Below, piece after piece: positions 7,960 to 15,662 of a stretch of DNA of 64,000 nucleotides. The notes beneath the pieces are model-generated. The model was given only the letters and a program-made list of their open reading frames with translations. It was not told the origin of the DNA and did not search any database. The translations under genes and the position numbers were made by a program. The stretch is from Acidobacteriota bacterium (GTDB lineage: Bacteria > Acidobacteriota > Aminicenantia > JBFLYD01). The DNA is taken from assembly GCA_040756905.1 (NCBI GenBank), contig JBFLYD010000065.1, positions 19,608 through 83,607 of the forward strand, read 5' to 3'. How positions within the stretch are numbered: the first letter of the stretch is position 1; each line of letters starts with the position of its first letter.

Positions 7960-8319
7960 ATGATTCTTGAAGAGATAAAAAGAATACTTAACTGTGAGGT
8001 TATCTGTGGTGGAGACTCCATGAATACAGAAATAAAATATGCATGTGGTTCTGATCTGATGAGTGATGTTCTGGCCTATTTTAAACCCGGCTCTCTTCTT
8101 TTAACAGGGCTGACTAACATCCAATCTGTAAGAACTGCTGATATAGCTGAGGTTAAAGCTATTGTATATGTTCGAGGGAAAAGACCTGATAAAGATGCGG
8201 TAGATCTGGCCATAAAACTGAACATTCCTTTGCTATCAGCAAAATGTATGATGTATGAAGCCTGTGGTCTTCTTTATTCCCATGGCTTGCCTGGCGTTGG
8301 CGAAAAATCTAAAGGTTAG
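7960..8319 (+). CDS. DRTGG-domain protein 1
   Basis: 119 residues from the ATG at 7960, chosen because longer frames run into the repeat. Sequence such as KYACGSDLMSDVLAYF, LLTGLTNIQSVRTADIAEV and VYVRGKRPDKDAVDLA matches the small DRTGG domain found beside bacterial hydrogenase and phosphotransacetylase genes. The domain is thought to be a regulatory ligand-binding module; no catalytic motif is visible. A paralogue is at 10075-10425. Both flank the sensor-type hydrogenase-like gene, so a regulatory or assembly role in that unit is likely. Confidence 0.78.
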   Translation: MILEEIKRILNCEVICGGDSMNTEIKYACGSDLMSDVLAYFKPGSLLLTGLTNIQSVRTADIAEVKAIVYVRGKRPDKDAVDLAIKLNIPLLSAKCMMYEACGLLYSHGLPGVGEKSKG

Positions 8320-8324
8320 CAGAA

Positions 8325-8765
8325 ATGTCAGTTGAAAATATTCTGTGGGAAAAATTTAACATTACGGGAAGAGATTTTAAAAATGCTGGAAGTGTTTCAA
8401 TAAAAATAAAAGAAATTCTCAAACAAGTTGGAATAAATTCTTCAATTGTAAGACGGGTGGCTATCGCTACTTATGAAGCAGAAATGAATGTAGTGATGTA
8501 TGCTAATAAAGGAATTTTAAATTTTTCTCTTTCTCCTGAAAAAATTGAAATTAATGTAGAAGATGAAGGTCCAGGAATTGAAGACATAGAGCTTGCAATG
8601 CAGGAAGGATATTCCACTGCTACAGAAGAAATGCGGGAGATGGGTTTCGGAGCAGGGATGGGATTACCAAACATCAAGAAAAACGCAGATGAATTCGAAA
8701 TTTCCTCTGAGGTAGGCAAGGGAACAAAAGTTGGAATAATCATTAATTTAAAAAAAGAGACATAA
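8325..8765 (+). CDS. RsbW-like anti-sigma/HATPase protein
   Basis: 146 residues forming a single GHKL ATPase domain. N-box EAEMNVVMYAN (about 49-59), G1 VEDEGPGIED (about 81-90) and G2 GFGAGMGLPNIK (about 107-118) are all present. Such proteins act as serine kinases or anti-sigma factors in partner-switching systems. No membrane or sensor domain is attached. It is directly followed, without a gap, by the hydrogenase-like sensor gene, as in regulatory units next to clostridial and Thermotoga bifurcating hydrogenases. Its partner protein is not identifiable here. Confidence 0.82.
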   Translation: MSVENILWEKFNITGRDFKNAGSVSIKIKEILKQVGINSSIVRRVAIATYEAEMNVVMYANKGILNFSLSPEKIEINVEDEGPGIEDIELAMQEGYSTATEEMREMGFGAGMGLPNIKKNADEFEISSEVGKGTKVGIIINLKKET

Positions 8766-10073
8766 ATGGAACAATATTATCACTCAATCTATTTCGATGA
8801 AGAAAAATGCAATGGCAGAATGAGGTGCATGCGAGTTTGCCCGACTCAAGCAATTAGAATTAGAAACGGAAAAGCTAAAATGATCGAGGAGAGATGTATT
8901 GATTGTGGAGAATGTACAACAACTTGTCCACAAAATGCCATTCTTCCCCTCACAGATTCATTTTCTGAACTTTCTAAGTTCAAATATAACATTGCTATTC
9001 CATCACCTGCCCTTTACGCTCAATTTGGTCGAGAAATCCTTCCTGATAAAGTCCTTGAAGGAGTAAGAAAGATTGGATTTGATGAGGCATACGATGTAGC
9101 TCTGGCATGCGGTTCAGTAAGTTTCGCGATTCAAGAATACATAAGAGATTACAAAGGGCAAAAACCTCTCATTTCAAATTCCTGTCCGGTTATTGTTCGA
9201 TTAATCCAGGTAAAATATCCTGAATTGATAGATTTAATAATACCAATCGAACCACCGAGAGAAATAGCTGCAAGAGAAATGAAAAAGGGGAAATCTAAAA
9301 AATTAGGGCTTAAGGAAGAAGAAATCGGTGCAATTTATCTTACTCCTTGCCCTGCAAAAATGATATCCATAAAACAGCCCGCAGAAGGGGGGAAGTCACA
9401 TTTAGACGGGGCTATTTCAATTGCTGATGTTTATGCTCCTCTTCTTTCTGCAATGGAGGGTCTGAATAAACGGGAATATAAACAATCCTTAGAAAACATA
9501 TGTATAGTTGGCATAGCCTGGTCCATAGCAGGAGGAATATGTAGAACACTTAGATTAAAGAACTCTTTGGGAGTTTCAGGTCTCTCCCATGTTATCAAAA
9601 TATTTGATGATGTAGTAAGTGGTAAATTAAAAAATATTGATTTTGTTGAAGCTTATGCGTGCATCGAAGGATGCGTCGGAGGTTCATTAACTGTAGAGAA
9701 TATCTACATCTCTTATAATAAGATTTTAAAATTAATCGAGACCCTTGAGCTAAGAAAGAATAAAGCCTGTCCCGATATAAGGGAAATAAGAAGATTATAC
9801 AAAGAAGATTATTTCTTCATTAGAGAAAAAATAAACCCAAGACCTCTTAAGCCTCTCGCTGAAAACATCTCAGATGCTATAAAGAAGATGAAGGAAAAGG
9901 ATGAAATATATCAGAGCTTGCCAAAGATTGATTGTGGGGTCTGTGGCTCTCCCACCTGTTTGGCATTTGCTGAAGATGTAGTTAAGGGAGAAGCAAAAAT
10001 TTCAGATTGCATACTTATCTCATCAGAAAAATTTCTCAAAATAAAACAGGTTAGTAGAAAAGGAGAAAATTAA
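8766..10073 (+). CDS. [FeFe]-hydrogenase-like iron-sulfur sensor protein (HydS-like)
   Basis: 435 residues. An N-terminal 2x[4Fe-4S] ferredoxin (Cys 15-25 and CIDCGECTTTCP 44-55) is followed by an H-cluster-type domain with Cys140 (SNSCP), Cys195 (TPCPAK) and Cys299/Cys303 (ACIEGCVGG). These are the four positions that hold the H-cluster in [FeFe] hydrogenases, but loop L1 reads NSCP rather than TSCCP. The C-terminus has a [4Fe-4S] motif C390-x2-C-x4-C-x16-C. This is the group C/D sensory pattern rather than a production enzyme. It lies inside a regulatory block of DRTGG, PHP and HATPase genes. H2-sensing is inference. Confidence 0.82.
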   Translation: MEQYYHSIYFDEEKCNGRMRCMRVCPTQAIRIRNGKAKMIEERCIDCGECTTTCPQNAILPLTDSFSELSKFKYNIAIPSPALYAQFGREILPDKVLEGVRKIGFDEAYDVALACGSVSFAIQEYIRDYKGQKPLISNSCPVIVRLIQVKYPELIDLIIPIEPPREIAAREMKKGKSKKLGLKEEEIGAIYLTPCPAKMISIKQPAEGGKSHLDGAISIADVYAPLLSAMEGLNKREYKQSLENICIVGIAWSIAGGICRTLRLKNSLGVSGLSHVIKIFDDVVSGKLKNIDFVEAYACIEGCVGGSLTVENIYISYNKILKLIETLELRKNKACPDIREIRRLYKEDYFFIREKINPRPLKPLAENISDAIKKMKEKDEIYQSLPKIDCGVCGSPTCLAFAEDVVKGEAKISDCILISSEKFLKIKQVSRKGEN

Positions 10074-10074
10074 A

Positions 10075-10425
10075 ATGAACTTAAATGAAATAATAAAAAA
10101 ACTTAATTTAGAGATAATAACCGCAAAAGATAGGTTAGATGTCCAGATAACAGGAGGATATGCCAGTGACCTTTTAAGTGATGTCATAGCTAATACAGTA
10201 AAGGGAAATATCTGGCTTACATTACAGACTCATCAAAATATAGTAGCTGTTGCAATTTTAAAAGAACTTTCGGGAATAATACTTGTAAACAATCGCAAGC
10301 CCGAAGAAGAAACTATAAAAAAAGCCCAACAAGAAAATGTTCCAATTTTAATAAGCAAATTATCCACTTTTGAGTTAGCAGGTCAATTATATCAGTTGGG
10401 AATAAAAGCATCACAAAAATGTTAA
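10075..10425 (+). CDS. DRTGG-domain protein 2
   Basis: 116 residues, a paralogue of the protein at 7960-8319. The cognate segment VQITGGYASDLLSDVIANT and the C-terminal ILVNNRKPEEETIKKA match the DRTGG fold. It starts 2 bp after the sensor-like hydrogenase gene and overlaps the PHP gene by 7 bp, so the block is translationally coupled. Function is unknown beyond probable ligand-responsive regulation. Confidence 0.75.
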   Translation: MNLNEIIKKLNLEIITAKDRLDVQITGGYASDLLSDVIANTVKGNIWLTLQTHQNIVAVAILKELSGIILVNNRKPEEETIKKAQQENVPILISKLSTFELAGQLYQLGIKASQKC

Positions 10426-11156
10426 AACCCTTTAAAGCTGATTTACATATACATTCATGCTTATCCCCCTGTGCTGATCTGAATATGTCACCCATAAAAA
10501 TAATAAATAAAGCTACGATGGAGAAAATAGAGATTATTGGTATCTGTGATCATAATTCTTCCGAGAATGTAGTGGCATTTACAAAAGTTGCAGAAACCAA
10601 AAACATCAAAGTTTTACCTGGAATGGAAGTAACTTCAAAAGAAGAAGTGCATATACTTGCGTTATTCGAAAAAGCTGAATCTGCTTTAAAGCTTCAGGAG
10701 ATCATATATGAGAATCTTTCTGGCGAGAATGATGAAGAGGCTTTCGGGACTCAAGTTGTTGCAAATGAACTTGATGAAGTCGAAGGTTTTAATAATAAAC
10801 TTTTAATTGGAGCTACTGAACTTTCAGTAGAAGATGTGGTTGATTTTATTCACTCTTTTAATGGACTTGCCATTGCCTCTCATGTAGATAGAGAAGGATT
10901 CAGCATAATCGGTCAGTTAGGTTTTATCCCAGAAAATCTTAAATTAGATGCTTTAGAGATATCTCCAAAACTTTCAAATATAGAAGCAAGGAAAATATTT
11001 AATCAATATGAGAGTTTCCCATTTATTTTCTCTTCAGATGCTCACAAGCTGGAAGAGATAGGAAAGGGCGTAACCTCTTTTCTTTTAAAAGAGCCTACTT
11101 TAGATGAGATAAAAAAGGCTTTAAAGAGCGAAGAAGGAAGAAAGGTCATTAACTGA
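10419..11156 (+). CDS. PHP-domain phosphoesterase in the hydrogenase regulatory block
   Basis: 245 residues with PHP metal-binding motifs: DLHIHSCLSPC (about 8-18), ICDHNSSENV (about 43-52), GMEVTSKEEVHILALF (about 69-84), ASHVDREGF and SSDAH near the C-terminus. PHP domains are trinuclear-metal phosphoesterases. Proteins of this type recur beside DRTGG and HATPase genes in bifurcating hydrogenase loci, where their substrate is unknown. A second PHP protein at 21896-22762 is only distantly alike. Confidence 0.82.
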   Translation: MLKPFKADLHIHSCLSPCADLNMSPIKIINKATMEKIEIIGICDHNSSENVVAFTKVAETKNIKVLPGMEVTSKEEVHILALFEKAESALKLQEIIYENLSGENDEEAFGTQVVANELDEVEGFNNKLLIGATELSVEDVVDFIHSFNGLAIASHVDREGFSIIGQLGFIPENLKLDALEISPKLSNIEARKIFNQYESFPFIFSSDAHKLEEIGKGVTSFLLKEPTLDEIKKALKSEEGRKVIN

Positions 11157-11157
11157 A

Positions 11158-11700
11158 ATGGAAGATTTATCTCTTCACATTCTGGACATAGCTGAGAACT
11201 CCATTTCTTCTGGTGCAAAAGAAATTAAAATCAAGATCTCAGAAAATTCAGAAAAAGACATTCTTTCTTTAGAAATAATAGATAATGGAAAAGGGATGGA
11301 TGAGGAAACTGTAAGAAAAGTGCTTGATCCATTTTTTACAACAAGGACAACAAGAAGGGTGGGGCTTGGATTGCCACTCCTTGCTGAGGCAGCAAGAATG
11401 AGCGGGGGGGATATATCTATTAAGTCAAAATTGGGGAAAGGAACAAAAATTACTGCTACATTTCAGCTCAGACATATCGACAGAAAGCCCCTTGGGGATA
11501 TGGTAAGTACCTTGATTACACTCATTGCAGCAAATCCTTCACTGAAATTTATATACATACATCAAAAGAACGGAAGTAAATTTATCTTTGATACTAATAA
11601 TTATAAAAAATTAATAAAAGATAATTTTATAAAACCTGAAACCATCAGGGAAATAAAAAAGATATTGAAGAATGGATTGGACAATTTATCAAGGAGGTGA
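11158..11700 (+). CDS. Histidine-kinase-type ATP-binding protein without sensor domain
   Basis: 180 residues. GHKL motifs are IAENSISSGA (N-box, about 12-21), EIIDNGKGMDEE (G1, about 39-50), DPFFTTRTT (F-box) and VGLGLPLLAEAA (G2, about 69-80). The C-terminal 70 residues lack a recognisable domain. No HisKA dimerisation helix is present, so autophosphorylation on histidine is not supported. The start is 1 bp after the PHP gene. It overlaps the frame leading into the NuoE gene, whose ribosome site lies in its last codons. Confidence 0.82.
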   Translation: MEDLSLHILDIAENSISSGAKEIKIKISENSEKDILSLEIIDNGKGMDEETVRKVLDPFFTTRTTRRVGLGLPLLAEAARMSGGDISIKSKLGKGTKITATFQLRHIDRKPLGDMVSTLITLIAANPSLKFIYIHQKNGSKFIFDTNNYKKLIKDNFIKPETIREIKKILKNGLDNLSRR

Positions 11701-11704
11701 GCAA

Positions 11705-12160
11705 ATGTTTTCAATGGAAAAGGTCGATAGTATCATTGAAAGGTATAAGGGTGAAAAAAGTTCCCTTATAGCCATGCTTCAAGACCTTCAGGCTGAATTC
11801 AATTATCTTCCAAAAGATGCCCTTAAGAAAATCTCAGAAAACACTAACATCCCAATAAGTAGAATTTATAGTGTTGTAACTTTTTTCAAGGCTTTTAGTC
11901 TAAAGCCTAAAGGTAAACACATCATAAAAGTATGCTTGGGGACAGCATGTCAGATTAAACAAGGTGCAAAAATATTAGAAAATTTTGAAAAGGAATTAAA
12001 TATAAAAGAAGGTGAGACAACCAAAGATATGAAATTCAGCCTCCATAAGGTTTATTGTTTAGGATGCTGTGGACAAGCTCCAGCTTCAATAATAGGAGAA
12101 GATGTTTATGGATATTTAACTCCTTATAAGATAAAAAAAATTATCACAAAATTTAAGTAG
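11705..12160 (+). CDS. NuoE/HydC-like [2Fe-2S] thioredoxin-fold subunit
   Basis: 151 residues from the ATG at 11705, which has an ideal AAGGAGGTGA ahead of it. A helical N-terminus is followed by the thioredoxin-like [2Fe-2S] domain with CLGTAC and CLGCCG motifs (C-x4-C and C-x3-C), the four NuoE/HydC ligands. The protein forms a pair with NuoF-type subunits to move electrons from or to NAD(H). It begins the NADH module of the cluster. Confidence 0.9.
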   Translation: MFSMEKVDSIIERYKGEKSSLIAMLQDLQAEFNYLPKDALKKISENTNIPISRIYSVVTFFKAFSLKPKGKHIIKVCLGTACQIKQGAKILENFEKELNIKEGETTKDMKFSLHKVYCLGCCGQAPASIIGEDVYGYLTPYKIKKIITKFK

Positions 12161-12171
12161 GAGGTCTTAAT

Positions 12172-12558
12172 ATGACGAAAAAAACATTAGAAGAATTGAA
12201 GAGAATAAGAGAAGAAACAAAAAAAGGATTATTTTTAAGAGAAGGTGATTTTAAAGCTAAGATAATTGTTCATATGGGAACCTGCGGAATTGCTGCTGGT
12301 GCAAGACAAATTATGAGTGCACTCATGGATGAATATGAGAAAAAAGGGATCCGTGATGTGATGATAACAACTTCAGGTTGCGCTGGGTTGTGTTCAAGGG
12401 AACCTATGGTAACTATAGAAATAAAAGATCAGGCTCCTGTAAAATATGTTGATTTAACTCCAGAGAAAATAAGAAAAATCTTTAATGAACATGTTCTAAA
12501 AGGAAATATTGTAAAGGAATATGCCCTGGCTGTAGGAAGCGAGAGGGTTGGTGGTTGA
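12172..12558 (+). CDS. Thioredoxin-like [2Fe-2S] ferredoxin
   Basis: 128 residues. The MGTCGIAAGARQIM segment (about 37-50) and SGCAGLCSREP (about 68-78) are those of the small (2Fe-2S) ferredoxin-like proteins between NuoE and NuoF in bifurcating hydrogenase operons. It is similar to the extra N-terminal domain of the next gene product. It probably binds a [2Fe-2S] cluster and extends the electron path; only three conserved cysteines are visible. An AGGAGG lies ahead of the start. Confidence 0.82.
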   Translation: MTKKTLEELKRIREETKKGLFLREGDFKAKIIVHMGTCGIAAGARQIMSALMDEYEKKGIRDVMITTSGCAGLCSREPMVTIEIKDQAPVKYVDLTPEKIRKIFNEHVLKGNIVKEYALAVGSERVGG

Positions 12559-12578
12559 AAAAATAAGGAGGAAAAAAA

Positions 12579-15500
12579 ATGGAGAGGATGCGTAGATTAG
12601 AGCTTTTAGTGTGTACTGGCACCGCCTGTGTTTCAAAGGGTGCCTTTGATCTTTTAGAAATTTTTAAAAAAGAAATAGAGAAAAAAGGACTCAAGGACGA
12701 GGTTGCTGTAATACCTACAGGATGCAATAGTTTATGTGGAAAAGGTCCATTAATCCTTGTAGAACCCGATGGAATCTTTTATCAAAGTGTGAAAGAAGAT
12801 GATGTTCCCTATCTTGTTGAAGAACATTTGTTAAAAGGAAGACCTGTAAAAAAGCTCATGTATACTCCTGCCTTAGAAGAGATACCGATCCCAAGGATGA
12901 GAGATATTGATTTTTACAAGAGGCAAATTCTTATTGTTTCAAGAAACAGGGGACTTATTGACCCAGAAAAGATAGAAGAATATTTAGCAATGGATGGATA
13001 TACTGCTCTCGAAAAGGCCTTTACTCAGATGACGCCTGATCAAATAATAGAAGAAATCAAGAAATCTGGACTCAGGGGAAGAGGTGGAGCAGGATTTCCT
13101 ACTGGTCTCAAATGGGAGATAACGCGTAAACAGCCTGGAGATGAAAAATACCTGATTTGCAATGGCGATGAAGGAGATCCAGGAGCGTTTATGGATCGTG
13201 CAATTCTTGAATCAGACCCTCATACTGTTTTAGAAGGGATGATTATTGGAGCAAAGGCAATAGGCGCAAACCACGGTTTCTTTTACATCCGAGAAGAATA
13301 TCCCTTGGCCTTAAAAAGAGTTTATACTGCGATAGATCAAGCTCGAGAATATGGTCTCTTAGGAGATAATATAATGGGAACAGAGTTCAGTTTTGATGTA
13401 ACAGTTGTAAAAGGAGCAGGCGCATTTGTTTGCGGTGAAGAAACAGCTTTAATAGCATCCGTAGAAGGCAGACTTGGTGAACCGAGATACAGGCCACCTT
13501 TCCCAGCAGAAAAAGGAGTGTGGGGTAAACCTACATGCATAAACAATGTAGAGACCTGGGCTAATATCCCAGCTATAATCAATAGAGGGGGAGATTGGTT
13601 CTCTACCATCGGCACAATCACAAGCAAAGGGACTAAAGTTTTTTCAGTGGCAGGGAAAATAAGAGATGCAGGACTTATAGAAGTGCCAATGGGGATAACA
13701 CTTGGGGACATAATTTTTGATGTTTGCGGTGGTATTCCTCAAAATAGAAAGTTCAAAGCCGTCCAGATTGGAGGACCATCTGGTGGATTTTTGCCAGCAG
13801 AACTTCTCAATCTTCCAATAGACTATGAAAGCCTTACAGAAGCTGGAGCTATAATGGGTTCTGGAGGACTGGTTGTTATGGATGAAAATACTTGTATAAT
13901 AGATGTTGTCCGCTTTTTCCTTTCTTTTTTGAAAGATGAATCCTGTGGTAAATGCACTCCCTGCAGAGAAGGAACAGTAAGATTATTTGATATCCTCACA
14001 AAAATATCTGAAGGTAAAGGAAGCATGGAAGACCTTGAGCTCCTCGAAGATATTGGTAGATATATAAAAAATTCAGCCTTCTGTGGATTAGGTACATCCG
14101 TGCCTAATACAGTATTGACAACAATAAGATACTTTAGAGATGAATATGAGGCTCATATAAAAGATAACCGCTGTCCCGCATCGATTTGTAAAGAATTAAG
14201 TATAACCCCTTGTATTGAAGCCTGTCCTATAGATACACAAGCTCCTGCGTATATTTCATATGTGGCTGAAGGGAGATTCAAAGAAGCTTTTAATGTTATA
14301 AGAGAAGACAATCCACTGGCTACTGTTTGTGCAAAAGTGTGTGATAGTCCTTGCGAGATAAGATGCAGAACAGGAGAAACTGGGGATGCAATAGGTATCA
14401 GGAGTCTTAAGAGGTTTGTACTTGATTATGGAAGAGAAAAAGGATGGAAACCTCCAGTGGTTAAAGGTTCAAAAAGATATGAAAAAGTTGCAATTGTTGG
14501 CAGCGGTCCGGCAGGTCTTATGTGTGCATGGGAGCTTGTGAAGCTTGGGTACAGACCAACAATTTTTGAAGCCGAGGAGACTTTAGGAGGAATGTTAACT
14601 CAAACCATTCCTGAATTCAGACTTCCAAAATCTGATGTGGATCAGGAGATAGAAGCTATCAGGAAAAGTGGAGTTGAGTTTAAAACGGGAATAAGGATTG
14701 GCATTGATAAAACACTGGAAGACCTTTTCAAAGAAGGATATAAATCTATATTTTTAGCTACAGGAGCCTATAAAAATATAAAACTTGGAATCCCAGGTGA
14801 GGATTCAGCTGGAGTGATAGACCCTATAGAATTTCTAAAAGCAGCAAAGAGAGGGAAGAGGCCAAAGATAGGGAAAAAAGTTGCTGTGGTAGGAGGTGGA
14901 AATACTGCAATAGATGTGGCAAGAACAGCCTGGAGATTGGGCTCTGATGTTACAATTTTCTATCGAAGAACACAGACTGAAATGCCTGCAAATAGAGAGG
15001 AAATTTTGGAAGCTCTGGATGAGGGCATAAAAATTGAACTTCTTGTAGCTCCAGTGGAAATTATATCAGAAAATGGCAAACTGAAGGCCATTAAACTCAT
15101 AAGAATGGAACTCGGAGAATTTGATAAGGATGCAAGAAGAAAGCCAGTTCCAAAAAAAGGATCTGAATTCTTAATTGAAATAGATACATTAATTCCAGCA
15201 ATTGGTCAACAGCCTGAAATTCCTTTTGCTAAAGATGGTTATTCTCTAAATTTATCAAAGTGGAATACCATTGAAGTCGATTTCAAATCTCTTCAAACAA
15301 ATGTGGAAGGTATTTTTGCAGGTGGCGATGTTGTCACTGGTCCTGCTACAGTGATTGAGGCAATGGGAGCTGGAAAAAGAGCTGCTTACTATATTCATAG
15401 ATATTTACGCTCATTAAAAGGTGAACCTGTAAAAGAAAAAGAAATAACTCAAATATATGTCAAACCGTACGAGCTTTCTGATGAAGAACTTGAAGAGATA

Positions 15501-15662
15501 ATTTCAGCCTATCGTCCTGAAGTTTCTTATTTAAATATAGAAGAAAGAAGAGGAAATTTTAAAGAAGTTGCCAAGGGGCTTACTAAAGAACAAGCAATAA
15601 AAGAGGCAAAAAGATGTATAAGATGTGATTTAGAAAGGATGAAAAAGGAGGTGGCCATATGA
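12579..15662 (+). CDS. NuoF/HydB-GltD fusion: NADH module joined to NADPH-dependent FAD oxidoreductase
   Basis: 1027 residues. Domain order: thioredoxin-like [2Fe-2S] (Cys12, 17, 49, 53); NuoF/HydB flavin domain with RGRGGAGFPTGLKW (166-179), GDEGDPGAFMDR and CGEETALI; [4Fe-4S] motif CGKCTPC (456-462) plus Cys502; a GltD/dihydropyrimidine-dehydrogenase-like FeS domain with Cys545, 549, 584, 588, 592 and 596; FAD site VAIVGSGPAGLM (637-648); NAD(P)H site VAVVGGGNTAIDVA (768-781) with YRRTQTEMPA; and terminal FAD site GIFAGGDVVTGPAT (911-924). The front half should exchange electrons with NAD(H). The back half resembles NfnB/SudB and glutamate synthase small subunit, so NADP(H) is likely. It overlaps the next gene by 4 bp. 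Confidence 0.9.
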   Translation: MERMRRLELLVCTGTACVSKGAFDLLEIFKKEIEKKGLKDEVAVIPTGCNSLCGKGPLILVEPDGIFYQSVKEDDVPYLVEEHLLKGRPVKKLMYTPALEEIPIPRMRDIDFYKRQILIVSRNRGLIDPEKIEEYLAMDGYTALEKAFTQMTPDQIIEEIKKSGLRGRGGAGFPTGLKWEITRKQPGDEKYLICNGDEGDPGAFMDRAILESDPHTVLEGMIIGAKAIGANHGFFYIREEYPLALKRVYTAIDQAREYGLLGDNIMGTEFSFDVTVVKGAGAFVCGEETALIASVEGRLGEPRYRPPFPAEKGVWGKPTCINNVETWANIPAIINRGGDWFSTIGTITSKGTKVFSVAGKIRDAGLIEVPMGITLGDIIFDVCGGIPQNRKFKAVQIGGPSGGFLPAELLNLPIDYESLTEAGAIMGSGGLVVMDENTCIIDVVRFFLSFLKDESCGKCTPCREGTVRLFDILTKISEGKGSMEDLELLEDIGRYIKNSAFCGLGTSVPNTVLTTIRYFRDEYEAHIKDNRCPASICKELSITPCIEACPIDTQAPAYISYVAEGRFKEAFNVIREDNPLATVCAKVCDSPCEIRCRTGETGDAIGIRSLKRFVLDYGREKGWKPPVVKGSKRYEKVAIVGSGPAGLMCAWELVKLGYRPTIFEAEETLGGMLTQTIPEFRLPKSDVDQEIEAIRKSGVEFKTGIRIGIDKTLEDLFKEGYKSIFLATGAYKNIKLGIPGEDSAGVIDPIEFLKAAKRGKRPKIGKKVAVVGGGNTAIDVARTAWRLGSDVTIFYRRTQTEMPANREEILEALDEGIKIELLVAPVEIISENGKLKAIKLIRMELGEFDKDARRKPVPKKGSEFLIEIDTLIPAIGQQPEIPFAKDGYSLNLSKWNTIEVDFKSLQTNVEGIFAGGDVVTGPATVIEAMGAGKRAAYYIHRYLRSLKGEPVKEKEITQIYVKPYELSDEELEEIISAYRPEVSYLNIEERRGNFKEVAKGLTKEQAIKEAKRCIRCDLERMKKEVAI

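Noticed and set aside
8766..10073. Catalytic [FeFe] hydrogenase HydA
   Set aside because: Loop L1 is NSCP rather than TSCCP, the protein is short, and it sits in a regulatory block. A sensory or regulatory type is more likely.
12482..12727. Minus-strand frame across the ferredoxin/NuoF junction
   Set aside because: It runs over two conserved genes on the other strand and has no recognisable motif.
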